A DNA stretch of 64,000 bases, from positions 186,001 through 250,000 of the forward strand of contig NZ_VDLV01000004.1 of assembly GCF_013608025.1 (NCBI RefSeq), written 5' to 3'. This document shows positions 48,982 through 57,458 of the stretch, piece by piece. The position numbers were made by a program, and so were the translations under genes. Position 1 is the first letter of the stretch. Each line of letters opens with the position of its first letter. Origin of the DNA: Pseudomonas brassicacearum subsp. neoaurantiaca. GTDB lineage: Bacteria; Pseudomonadota; Gammaproteobacteria; Pseudomonadales; Pseudomonadaceae. The notes beneath the pieces were generated by a model, which saw only the letters and a program-made list of their open reading frames with translations, was not told the origin of the DNA and did not search any database.

Positions 48982-50286
48982 ATGCCCCTGACACGCAAAG
49001 CCTACCGCGCCGCCCTGCTCCACAGCCTCGCCGACCCGGCCGAGGTGGGTATCGAGGCGTCCTATGAATACTTCGAGGACGGCCTGCTGGTGGTGGAAAA
49101 CGGCCAGATCAGCGCCATCGGCCACGCCAGCGACTTGCTGCCGACCCTGGCGGCGGATATCGAAATCCACCATTACCCGGACGCGTTGATCACACCCGGT
49201 TTGATCGATACCCACATCCATCTGCCGCAAACCGGCATGGTCGGCGCCTACGGCGAACAACTGCTGGATTGGCTGAACACCTACACCTTCCCCTGCGAAA
49301 GCCAGTTCGCCGACAAGGCCCACGCCGAGGCGGTGGCGGATATTTTCATCAAGGAACTGTTGCGCAACGGCACCACCACCGCCCTGGTATTTGGCAGCGT
49401 GCACCCGCAATCGGTGAATGCGTTTTTCGAAGTGGCCGAGAAACTCGACCTGCGGATGATCGCCGGCAAGGTGATGATGGACCGCAACGCCCCCGACTAT
49501 CTGGTCGATACCGCCGAATCCAGCTACTCCGAAAGCAAGGCGCTGATCGAGCGCTGGCATGGCAAGGGCCGTCTGCACTACGCCGTGACGCCGCGCTTCG
49601 CACCAACGAGCACCCCGGAGCAACTGACCCTGGCCGGCCAATTACTCAGCGAATACCCGGACCTGTACATGCAGACCCACATCAGCGAGAACCTGCAGGA
49701 AGTGCAATGGGTCAAGGAGTTGTTTCCGGAGCGCAAGGGTTACCTGGACGTCTACGATCATTACCAATTACTCGGCGAACGCTCGGTGTTCGCCCACGGC
49801 GTTCACCTGTGCGACGACGAATGCGCGCGCCTGGCTCAGACCGGTTCGGCCATCGCTTTCTGCCCAACCTCGAATTTTTTCCTAGGCAGCGGGCTGTTCA
49901 ACCTGCCAATGGCCGAAAAGCACAAAGTGAACGTAGGGCTGGGGACGGACGTGGGAGGCGGCACCAGTTTCTCGCTGCTGCAAACCTTGAACGAAGCGTA
50001 CAAGGTCATGCAGTTGCAAGGCGCGCGGCTGAGTCCATTCAAATCGCTGTACCTGGCTACCCTCGGCGGCGCGCGGGCCTTGCGCCTTGAGGATAAGATC
50101 GGGACGTTGCAGCCGGGGACGGATGCGGATTTCCTGGTGCTGGACTACAACGCCACGCCGCTGTTGAGCTATCGCCTCCAGCAGGCCAAGGACATTGCCG
50201 AGCGGTTGTTCGTGCTGATGACGCTGGGGGATGATCGGACGGTTGCGCAGACTTACGCGGCGGGTCGGTTGGTGCACCAGCGGTAG
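48982..50286 (+). CDS. guaD: Guanine deaminase
   Basis: 434 residues, amidohydrolase fold. Zinc ligands are visible in DTHIHLPQ (HxH), MQTHISEN, FAHGVHL and the final aspartate in GLGTDVGGGTSF. It deaminates guanine to xanthine, supplying XdhAB. It starts 20 bp after xdhC. The usual length for GuaD is ~430-440. Confidence 0.95.
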   Translation: MPLTRKAYRAALLHSLADPAEVGIEASYEYFEDGLLVVENGQISAIGHASDLLPTLAADIEIHHYPDALITPGLIDTHIHLPQTGMVGAYGEQLLDWLNTYTFPCESQFADKAHAEAVADIFIKELLRNGTTTALVFGSVHPQSVNAFFEVAEKLDLRMIAGKVMMDRNAPDYLVDTAESSYSESKALIERWHGKGRLHYAVTPRFAPTSTPEQLTLAGQLLSEYPDLYMQTHISENLQEVQWVKELFPERKGYLDVYDHYQLLGERSVFAHGVHLCDDECARLAQTGSAIAFCPTSNFFLGSGLFNLPMAEKHKVNVGLGTDVGGGTSFSLLQTLNEAYKVMQLQGARLSPFKSLYLATLGGARALRLEDKIGTLQPGTDADFLVLDYNATPLLSYRLQQAKDIAERLFVLMTLGDDRTVAQTYAAGRLVHQR

Positions 50287-50306
50287 GTTGTATTGCCTGC
50301 CAGGAC

Positions 50307-50390
50307 GCTATCGCGAGCAAGCTCGCTCCCACAGTGGATTTGTGGTGTACACATAACCCCTGTGGGAGCGAGCTTGCTCGCGATTGGCGG
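50307..50390 (+). repeat. REP pair, family A (inverted)
   Basis: Reverse copy 50307-50336 and forward copy 50359-50390 between the convergent guaD and gntR genes. Confidence 0.88.
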
Positions 50391-50407
50391 TATGACTGGT
50401 TCAACGA

Positions 50408-51172
50408 TCAGAGCTTGGCAGGCGTACGCCCCGGCTTCTTGCTCTGCAACAGATGCGAGAACACCGCATGCAAGTCGTCCGACGCGCTTTCCTCGTCGAG
50501 GTTGAGCTTGCTGTCGATGTGGTCCATGTGATGCATCATCAGGTCCACCGCCAGCTTGGCGTCGCGCGCCTCGATGGCGTCGATCAGTTGGGTGTGTTCG
50601 TCATAGGAACAGTGGGATCGGTTGCCGCTTTCGTACTGGGCGATGATCAACGAGGTCTGGGACACCAGGCTGCGCTGGAAGCTGATCAGCGGAGCATTCT
50701 TCGCCGCCTCGGCGAGCTTCAAGTGGAACTCGCCCGACAACCGGATGCCGGCGCCACGATCGCCGCGCGAGAAACTGTCGCGCTCGTCGCTGACCATCTG
50801 CCGCAGTTCGGCAAGCTGCTCGGCGGTGGCGTGCTGGACCGCCAGTTCCGTGATTGCCTTCTCCACCATGCGCCGGGCGAAAAATACCTGGCGGGCCTCT
50901 TCGACACTCGGGCTCGCCACTACGGCGCCGCGATTGGGCCGCAACAGCACCACCCCTTCATGGGCCAGGCGCGACAGCGCGCGGCGAATGATGGTGCGGC
51001 TGACCCCGAAAATCTCCCCAAGTGCCTCTTCGCTCAATTTGGTACCGGGCGCCAGGCGCTGTTCGAGGATGGCCTCGAAAATGTGCGCATAGACAATGTC
51101 GTCCTGGGTTCCGCTGCGGCCGGCTTTGCCTGCTCGCGGTTGTTTCTTGAGGGGCTGCAACTGTTCGTTCAT
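50408..51172 (-). CDS. GntR-family transcriptional regulator (FadR subfamily) of the purine cluster
   Basis: 254 residues. The N-terminal basic extension (KKQPRAGKAGRSGTQDD) precedes a winged HTH (EAILEQRLAPGTKLSEEALGEIFGVSRTIIRRALSRLAHEGVV, ~22-90) and an FCD domain (~100-230) with metal-binding-type histidines (GEFHLKLAE, YDEHTQL, MMHHMDH). It is divergent from the BenE-type permease and convergent with guaD. Probable ligand-responsive regulator of purine uptake/degradation. ATG 51172 preferred over GTG 51178. Confidence 0.9.
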   Translation of the reverse strand: MNEQLQPLKKQPRAGKAGRSGTQDDIVYAHIFEAILEQRLAPGTKLSEEALGEIFGVSRTIIRRALSRLAHEGVVLLRPNRGAVVASPSVEEARQVFFARRMVEKAITELAVQHATAEQLAELRQMVSDERDSFSRGDRGAGIRLSGEFHLKLAEAAKNAPLISFQRSLVSQTSLIIAQYESGNRSHCSYDEHTQLIDAIEARDAKLAVDLMMHHMDHIDSKLNLDEESASDDLHAVFSHLLQSKKPGRTPAKL

Positions 51173-51344
51173 GGGCACTCGAGTCGGGAGAACTGCGGCG
51201 ATTTAACCGTGACTGTAATACGGCACAGCGGGTCGCTGGCAAGTATCGCGTAAAAAACACGGCGATTGTACACAACCTCTGATGGCAACACGACTGTACG
51301 GCTCTTTGCGGGCATGGCTGTATTGCAATCGACTACGGTGTTGA

Positions 51345-51358
51345 GTTTAGGCTTAAAC
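51345..51358 (+). promoter_or_regulatory. Inverted repeat GTTTA-N4-TAAAC upstream of the BenE-type permease gene
   Basis: GTTTAGGCTTAAAC, a perfect dyad with 4-nt centre, ~57 bp before the permease start in the 242-bp divergent gap. Candidate operator for the adjacent GntR regulator; not tested. Confidence 0.4.
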
Positions 51359-51414
51359 CCGAAACCTGTGGCCCACCAAGGCCAGCCAATCTACAACAAG
51401 GATCACCGCCCACC

Positions 51415-52605
51415 ATGACCGAAGTCACGACCGCGCCACTTCGTCCATTGGCCGATACGTCGCCCTCGGCCATCGTCGCCGGGTTCATCGCCATGATGAC
51501 CGGCTACACCAGTTCCCTGGTGCTGATGTTCCAGGCCGGGCAAGCGGCGGGCCTGACCAGCGGGCAGATTTCCTCGTGGATCTGGGCGATCTCCATCGGC
51601 ATGGCCGTGTGTTCCATTGGCCTGTCGCTGCGCTACCGCACGCCGATCACCATCGCCTGGTCGACCCCGGGCGCTGCGTTGTTGATCACCAGCCTGGGCG
51701 GCGTGAGTTATGGCGAGGCCATCGGTGCCTATATAACGTGCGCGGTGTTGGTGACGATCTGCGGCCTGACCGGCAGTTTCGAGCGCCTGGTCAAGCGCAT
51801 TCCGGCCTCGCTGGCGGCGGCGTTGCTGGCGGGCATCCTGTTCAAGATCGGCAGCGAAATATGCGTCGCCACCCAGCACCGCACCGGCCTCGTGCTGGGC
51901 ATGTTCTTCACCTACCTGATCGTCAAGCGCCTGTCGCCGCGTTATGCGGTCCTGGCGGCGTTGCTGGTCGGCACCGCGCTGTCGGGCCTGTTGGGACTCT
52001 TGGATTTCAGCGGTTTCGCCCTGGAAGTCGCGACACCGGTCTGGACCACGCCGCACTTTTCCCTGGCAGCCACCATCAGCATCGGCATTCCGCTGTTCGT
52101 GGTGGCGATGACCTCTCAGAACATGCCCGGCATTGCCGTACTGCGGGCAGACGGCTACAACGTACCGGCCTCGCCGTTGATCACCAGCACCGGCATCGCC
52201 TCGCTGCTGCTGGCGCCGTTCGGCTCCCACGGCATCAACCTGGCGGCGATCAGTGCTGCGATCTGCACCGGGCCGCATGCCCATGAAGATCGCAACAAGC
52301 GCTACACGGCCGCGGTGTGGTGCGGGATTTTCTATGGGATTGCCGGAGTGTTCGGCGCAACGCTGGCGGCACTGTTCGCGGCGCTGCCCAAGGAACTGGT
52401 GTTGTCCATCGCGGCCCTGGCGCTGTTCGGGTCGATCATCAACGGTTTGAGCATCGCCATGAGCGAAGTGAAGGAGCGGGAGGCGGCGCTGGTCACCTTC
52501 ATGGTCACGGCGTCGGGGCTGACGCTGTTTTCCATCGGTTCGGCGTTCTGGGGGATCGTGGCGGGGGTATTGACGTTGTTGATCCTGAATTGGCGCAATG
52601 CCTGA
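51415..52605 (+). CDS. BenE-family membrane transporter (benzoate/H+ symporter family)
   Basis: 396 residues, ~11-12 hydrophobic segments. BenE signatures include AWSTPGAALL (first conserved block), FKIGSEIC, VVAMTSQNMPGIAVLRADGY and FGSHGINLAAISAAICTGPHAHEDRNKRY. Annotation by family would be benzoate uptake, but there are no aromatic-degradation genes here. The purine cluster context and the divergent GntR regulator suggest a purine or related heterocycle as substrate (inference). Confidence 0.9.
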   Translation: MTEVTTAPLRPLADTSPSAIVAGFIAMMTGYTSSLVLMFQAGQAAGLTSGQISSWIWAISIGMAVCSIGLSLRYRTPITIAWSTPGAALLITSLGGVSYGEAIGAYITCAVLVTICGLTGSFERLVKRIPASLAAALLAGILFKIGSEICVATQHRTGLVLGMFFTYLIVKRLSPRYAVLAALLVGTALSGLLGLLDFSGFALEVATPVWTTPHFSLAATISIGIPLFVVAMTSQNMPGIAVLRADGYNVPASPLITSTGIASLLLAPFGSHGINLAAISAAICTGPHAHEDRNKRYTAAVWCGIFYGIAGVFGATLAALFAALPKELVLSIAALALFGSIINGLSIAMSEVKEREAALVTFMVTASGLTLFSIGSAFWGIVAGVLTLLILNWRNA

Positions 52606-52608
52606 AAG

Positions 52609-52687
52609 CATCGCGAGCAAGCTCGCTCCCACAGGGGTTTTGCGTCGTTCAAATAACCTGTGGGAGCGAGCTTGCTCGCGATAGCGG
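52609..52687 (+). repeat. REP pair, family A (inverted)
   Basis: Reverse copy 52609-52637 and forward copy 52658-52687, starting almost at the stop of the permease gene. Confidence 0.88.
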
Positions 52688-52716
52688 CCTGATAGACGGC
52701 AAAAAATCCAGGCACA

Positions 52717-52752
52717 AAAAAACCGGCACCTGTAAAGGTTGCCGGTTTTTCT
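52717..52752. terminator. Bidirectional intrinsic terminator between the permease gene and yggL
   Basis: Stem AAAACCGGC / GCCGGTTTT extended by ACC/GGT, with A and T runs on both sides; serves the convergent permease and yggL genes. Confidence 0.85.
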
Positions 52753-52758
52753 ACACCA

Positions 52759-53103
52759 TCAAGCCTTAGCGTTGATCGGCTTTTCCGGGTACCACACGTC
52801 CAGCAACGGGCTGACTTCGACGCTGGTCAGCTCAGGACGGGCCTTGAGCCAGGCTTCAACGGCAGCGCGCTGCTCTTCGGTCACCGAGCCACGCTTCTGC
52901 AGGCAAACCAGGCCGTAGTCGTCACCGCCGACATAGCCCAGGCCATTGGCTTCCATGGCTTCTTTCAGGAAAGCGTCGAGGAAAGCGTCAATAGCCTCAT
53001 CAGCCAGATCTTCTTTGAAATCCAGGTTCAGTTCGAAACCCAGCTCTTGAAATTCATCCACGCACAGTTTTTTGCGCAGACGCTGGGAACGGTTAGTCGC
53101 CAT
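52759..53103 (-). CDS. yggL: YggL family protein (DUF469), ribosome-associated
   Basis: 114 residues. RSQRLRKKLCVDEFQELGFEL at the N-terminus and DAFLKEAMEANGLGYVGGDDYGL in the middle are the YggL/DUF469 signature. E. coli YggL binds the 50S subunit. ATG 53103 follows GAGG; the in-frame extension upstream to 53118 lacks a site. Confidence 0.92.
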   Translation of the reverse strand: MATNRSQRLRKKLCVDEFQELGFELNLDFKEDLADEAIDAFLDAFLKEAMEANGLGYVGGDDYGLVCLQKRGSVTEEQRAAVEAWLKARPELTSVEVSPLLDVWYPEKPINAKA

Positions 53104-53336
53104 TGGAACAATCCTCATAAGTAATAACGGCCGGCACTTTACCAGTTTGGTGCGTCGATTGCCCGACTCATCGGGCCTGTCGGGCTACCGCCGGTAAAAA
53201 AATACCGCTTCGACGGGCTTGGGCACGGCACAAGCCGTTACGCCTTGGGGCATAATGCCGAACTTTCATGACCGTTGAGGGCGTTCATTTTCATGTCCTC
53301 GTCTTTTTTCCCCTCGCCTGCAGGGTTTTACTTCAC

Positions 53337-54803
53337 ATGATCAAATCTTTGCGTCCATTGCTCCTGGCCAGCCTTCTTCTTCCCCTGGCCCTCCCCGCCA
53401 CCACCAGCGCCGCCACAATCAACACCGCCCTGTCGCCGAATGTGCAAAAGGCTCTCAAGAACAGCAAGCTGCAAGACAACGCCTTGTCCCTGGTCATGGT
53501 GCCGCTCGATGGTCCCGGCACGCCGACGCTATACAACGCCGATGTTTCCGTGAACCCGGCGTCCACCATGAAATTGGTCACGACCTACGCTGCTTTGGAG
53601 ATGCTCGGGCCGAACCACCAGTGGAAAACCGAGTTCTATACCGACGGGACGCTCAGCGGTGGCATCCTCAACGGCAACCTGTACCTCAAGGGCGGCGGCG
53701 ACCCGAAGCTGAACATGGAAAAGCTCTGGCTGTTGATGCGCGATTTACGGGCCAACGGCGTGCAGCAGGTCACCGGAGACCTGGTGCTGGATCGCAGTTT
53801 TTTCATCCAGCCCCAATTGCCTGAGTTCAACGACGACGGCAACGACGAGAACAAACCCTTCCTGGTCAAGCCCGACTCGCTGCTGGTCAACCTCAAGGCC
53901 CTGCGCTTCGTCGCCCGCAATGATGGCGGCCGGGTGCTGGTATCGGTCGAGCCGCCGATCGCCAGCATCCGCATCGAAAACGTGGTCAAGGCCGTCAACG
54001 GCAAGCAATGCGCCGGCGGCGTTCGCTACAACCCGGTGGCGAACGCCGATGGCAGCATGACCGTTACCGTCAGTGGCCAACTCGGCGACGGATGCAGCTC
54101 CCAGACCTACCTGTCATTGCTCGATCACGCCACCTACACCGCTGGTGCCGTGCGGGCAATCTGGAAAGAGCTGGGCGGCAGCATCCAGGGCAACGATCGC
54201 CTGGCCGCGACCCCGGGCAACGCCAAATTGCTTGCCCGGGCGTTTTCGCCGGACTTGGCGGAGATCATTCGCGACATCAACAAATACAGTAACAACACCA
54301 TGGCCCAGCAACTGTTCCTCAGCCTGGGCGCGCAGTTTCGCAACGAGGCCGACGGTGACGACGCCAAGGCTGCGCAGCGGGTGGTACGCCAGTGGCTGGC
54401 CAAGAAAGGCATCACCGCGCCGCACCTGGTGATGGAAAACGGCTCGGGCCTGTCCCGCGCCGAACGGGTCAGCGCCCGGGAAATGGCGGCGATGCTGCAG
54501 GCGGCATGGCACAGTCCGTATGCGGCGGAATACATCAGCTCGATGCCTATCGCCGGCACCGACGGCACCATGCGCAAGCGTCTCAAGACCACCGCCATGG
54601 CCGGCGAAGCCCACATCAAGACCGGCACGCTGAACACCGTCCGAGCCATCGCCGGCTTCAGCCGCGACATCAACGGCAACACCTGGGCGGTCGTGGCGAT
54701 CCTCAACGATCCGAAGCCATGGGGCGCCTCTTCGGTGCTGGACCAGGTATTGCTCGACCTGTATCGCCAGCCGAAGCTCCCGCAGGCGGCTTCGGTGCTC
54801 TGA
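53337..54803 (+). CDS. dacB: D-alanyl-D-alanine carboxypeptidase/endopeptidase (PBP4 type)
   Basis: 488 residues. Signal peptide MIKSLRPLLLASLLLPLALPATTSA, then the class C-type penicillin-binding domain with SxxK at S76-TMK79, SNN at S318-N320 and KTG at K428-G430. The ~150-residue insert between the first two motifs marks PBP4/DacB. It trims and cleaves peptidoglycan cross-links in the periplasm. ATG 53337 is chosen because it begins the signal peptide; a longer frame from 53268 would place ~23 residues before it. Confidence 0.94.
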   Translation: MIKSLRPLLLASLLLPLALPATTSAATINTALSPNVQKALKNSKLQDNALSLVMVPLDGPGTPTLYNADVSVNPASTMKLVTTYAALEMLGPNHQWKTEFYTDGTLSGGILNGNLYLKGGGDPKLNMEKLWLLMRDLRANGVQQVTGDLVLDRSFFIQPQLPEFNDDGNDENKPFLVKPDSLLVNLKALRFVARNDGGRVLVSVEPPIASIRIENVVKAVNGKQCAGGVRYNPVANADGSMTVTVSGQLGDGCSSQTYLSLLDHATYTAGAVRAIWKELGGSIQGNDRLAATPGNAKLLARAFSPDLAEIIRDINKYSNNTMAQQLFLSLGAQFRNEADGDDAKAAQRVVRQWLAKKGITAPHLVMENGSGLSRAERVSAREMAAMLQAAWHSPYAAEYISSMPIAGTDGTMRKRLKTTAMAGEAHIKTGTLNTVRAIAGFSRDINGNTWAVVAILNDPKPWGASSVLDQVLLDLYRQPKLPQAASVL

Positions 54804-54824
54804 GCCGGAGCGACATGACATCAA

Positions 54825-54916
54825 ATGTGGGAGCGAGCTTGCTCGCGATTCGGTAGATCAGCAGACATCGATGCTGAATGACACACCGCTATCGCGAGCA
54901 AGCTCGCTCCCACAGT
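54825..54916 (+). repeat. REP pair, family A (inverted)
   Basis: Forward copy 54825-54853 and reverse copy 54888-54916 between the convergent dacB and cyclase genes. Confidence 0.88.
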
Positions 54917-54933
54917 GGTTCGAGTACAAACGA

Positions 54934-57324
54934 TTATCCCAACTGCGCCTCGACCCGATCGCGCCCGGCCTGCTTGGCCGCGTAGACCCCGGAGTCGGCC
55001 CTTAGCAAAAGCGCATCGGCGCCTTCGCCGGGACGGAGGCTGGCGACGCCAAAACTGGCGGTGATGACCCCTACCTCCTCGATGGGCGCCCCACGCAGGC
55101 CGTCCCACAGTCCTATGGCCAGCGTGTAGGCGCTTTCGCCATCGGTGTCCGGGCACAACACCACGAACTCTTCCCCGCCGAGCCGGCAGAACACATCGGT
55201 GCGTCGCAGTCGCTGGGTAATGCGCTGGCAGACCGCTTGCAGCACTCGATCGCCCATCGCGTGGCCGTACTGGTCGTTGATGCGCTTGAAATGGTCGATG
55301 TCGAGCATGATGACCGCCATCTCCCCAGTGCCGCGTTCAACCCGGGCCAACTCCGAGGTCAGCCGCTCCTGGAAATAACGCCGGTTGCGAATGCCGGTCA
55401 AGGCATCGGTCACTGATAGTGCCCGCAGCTCTTCTTCCACGCGCTTGAGGTCGGAGATGTCGGAAATGTATCCGTGCCACAACACCCCGCCGCCCGGCAG
55501 TTGCTCAGGCGTCGCCTCGCCGCGAACCCAGCGCAGGCCGCGCAGTGGCAGTTGCACCCGATACTCTTCGCGCCATGGCCTCAAGGTGTCGGCCGAGGTG
55601 CGGATCGACTCGCGAACCCGCGCGCTGTCCAACGGATGAATGCGCGAGAAAATCGCTTCGGCGTGCCGCACCAGCACGTCCGGCTCCAGTTCGTAGATAT
55701 CGCGGATGCCATCGCTGGCGTAGATCACACTGAAGCTGCCGTTGAAATCCATCTTGAACTGATAGATACCGCCGGGAACATGGGCGCTGAGTTTCTTCAA
55801 CAATAGATCCCGTGCGGCCAATGCCTCGTGGACGCGCTTGCGTTCGGTGACGTCGATGCAGATCGCCAGGTGCCCGACCCACAGCCCTTGGTCGTCGAGT
55901 ACCGGCGTCGCCAGCATGTTTACCGTCAGAAGGCTGCCGTCGCGGCGCACCAGGGTCCACTCCCGCGCTTGCTGGCCACCCTGTTCTCCCCCTTCCAGCA
56001 ACATCGCGTGGCAGGTGGGGATCGGCTTGCCAAAGCGCGCGGCGAGTTGGGCCGCCCGCTCCTGCAGCTCGCGCGGAACGTGGAGGCTCTCCAGGGTCAT
56101 GCTCTGCAAGACTTCGCGGCTCTGATAACCGAGCATCTGCTCGGCACCGGCATTGAAGGTCGTGATGACACCGCGCAGATCAGTGGCAATGATCGCGACC
56201 TGCGTCGCGGCGTCGAGCACACCCCTCAACTGGCCATGGGTGCCGCGCAATTCCGTTTCCCGCGCCCGCAGTTCCTGGGTCCGTTGCTCCACCAGCGCCA
56301 GGGCCCGTTGCCGTTGGCTGACCAGCGTGTAGAACAAGACGCTGAGCATCAGGCTGAGTAACCCGCCCAGCACTGTCAGGCTCACGACGCTGGAATGGTT
56401 GCTCGACAGGAACAGGTGGCTGGGGCGCAGCTCAACCCGGAAGTCACGATCGGCCAGGCGCAACAGCCGGGTCGCCGACAACTCGCTTTTGCCCGGGCGG
56501 TCGGGACTCTCGTACAGCACCTCTTGGTGGTCATCGCTGGACAGGTCGAGCACCCGCATCGACAGGTTGTCGTGCCCCGAATCCGGCAGGCCATCGGACA
56601 TCAACTGGCGCATGCTGACGGCAGCCACGACGAAACCCAACAACTCGTTCCCGGAATGCCGCACCACCGGCGCGGCGAGCATGATCCCCCTGGAAAAGAC
56701 CGGATCGACGCCGACCAGGTCCAGAGGTTGGGACACCGCCATGGCGTTACGTTCGCGGGCCCGTTCCAGCGTGGCGCGGCGCGTGGGATGGTGAAGCAGA
56801 TCCAGGCCCAGCGGCGCGCCATAGGAGGGCTGGCCCTGGACGTACAGCACCGGCACGTATTCGTCCCGTTCGGGGGCCTCGCGCAGCACACCCGCCTCGT
56901 CCGGCTCACGAATGGTAAACGTACCGGACACTTCGGCCCGCGCCTGGTGCTCAAACGCCTGCCGCTCGTCCCGCAGCACCCGGGGCGCCCAGGCGAAGGC
57001 CCGGGTATGGCGCAGCATGGCTTCGGTGTAGCCATGGAATTCGGTGTTGGAAACCCCATCGGAGTTGGCGAAGAAACGCCTCAGGCTGTCGAGGCGTTGC
57101 ACCTGGTCCTGGAAGCGTTCTTCGATGCGGCTATAGCGTTCGTCGACTTGCAGCGCGAAACGCTGGCGCAGCTGCTGATTGAACAGATTCAGCGTGCCCC
57201 AGGCCAACAAGCCGGTCAGCAAAGCCCCCGCCGCCAGGACCAGAAAAGCCACCAGCCACGCTGAAACGTCTTCGCTGATAAAACCCAGGATCCTGGGACG
57301 CACCGGATGTAATGCCATACCCAT
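54934..57324 (-). CDS. Membrane diguanylate cyclase, CHASE-PAS-PAS-GGDEF
   Basis: 796 residues. A first transmembrane helix (~22-45) and a periplasmic CHASE domain (~75-270; AFAWAPRVLRDERQAFE, MRQLMSDGLPDSGHDNLSMRV) are followed by a second helix (~310-335). Two PAS domains (~360-490 and ~500-620) come next, the first with ITTFNAGAEQMLGYQSREVLQ. GGDEF follows (~630-795) with an intact GGEEF and an upstream RRTD inhibitory site. Makes cyclic di-GMP in response to an external ligand, possibly a cytokinin-like or peptide signal for CHASE. Ribosome-binding site weak. Confidence 0.9.
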   Translation of the reverse strand: MGMALHPVRPRILGFISEDVSAWLVAFLVLAAGALLTGLLAWGTLNLFNQQLRQRFALQVDERYSRIEERFQDQVQRLDSLRRFFANSDGVSNTEFHGYTEAMLRHTRAFAWAPRVLRDERQAFEHQARAEVSGTFTIREPDEAGVLREAPERDEYVPVLYVQGQPSYGAPLGLDLLHHPTRRATLERARERNAMAVSQPLDLVGVDPVFSRGIMLAAPVVRHSGNELLGFVVAAVSMRQLMSDGLPDSGHDNLSMRVLDLSSDDHQEVLYESPDRPGKSELSATRLLRLADRDFRVELRPSHLFLSSNHSSVVSLTVLGGLLSLMLSVLFYTLVSQRQRALALVEQRTQELRARETELRGTHGQLRGVLDAATQVAIIATDLRGVITTFNAGAEQMLGYQSREVLQSMTLESLHVPRELQERAAQLAARFGKPIPTCHAMLLEGGEQGGQQAREWTLVRRDGSLLTVNMLATPVLDDQGLWVGHLAICIDVTERKRVHEALAARDLLLKKLSAHVPGGIYQFKMDFNGSFSVIYASDGIRDIYELEPDVLVRHAEAIFSRIHPLDSARVRESIRTSADTLRPWREEYRVQLPLRGLRWVRGEATPEQLPGGGVLWHGYISDISDLKRVEEELRALSVTDALTGIRNRRYFQERLTSELARVERGTGEMAVIMLDIDHFKRINDQYGHAMGDRVLQAVCQRITQRLRRTDVFCRLGGEEFVVLCPDTDGESAYTLAIGLWDGLRGAPIEEVGVITASFGVASLRPGEGADALLLRADSGVYAAKQAGRDRVEAQLG

Positions 57325-57458
57325 AACTCAGAAAAGGACCAGGCATTTGAACGGCCCCGGTCACAGCTAAGTTATAGCTATATGCCACTATTTTAGCCAG
57401 CCCCAAAAACACCCGAAAGCCTTGAATTTCAAGGCTTGGATGGATCCAATCAACGAGT

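Noticed and set aside
51315..51335. TGGCTGTATTGC upstream of the permease gene as a sigma-54 promoter
   Set aside because: The GG and GC dinucleotides are 7 nt apart instead of 10.
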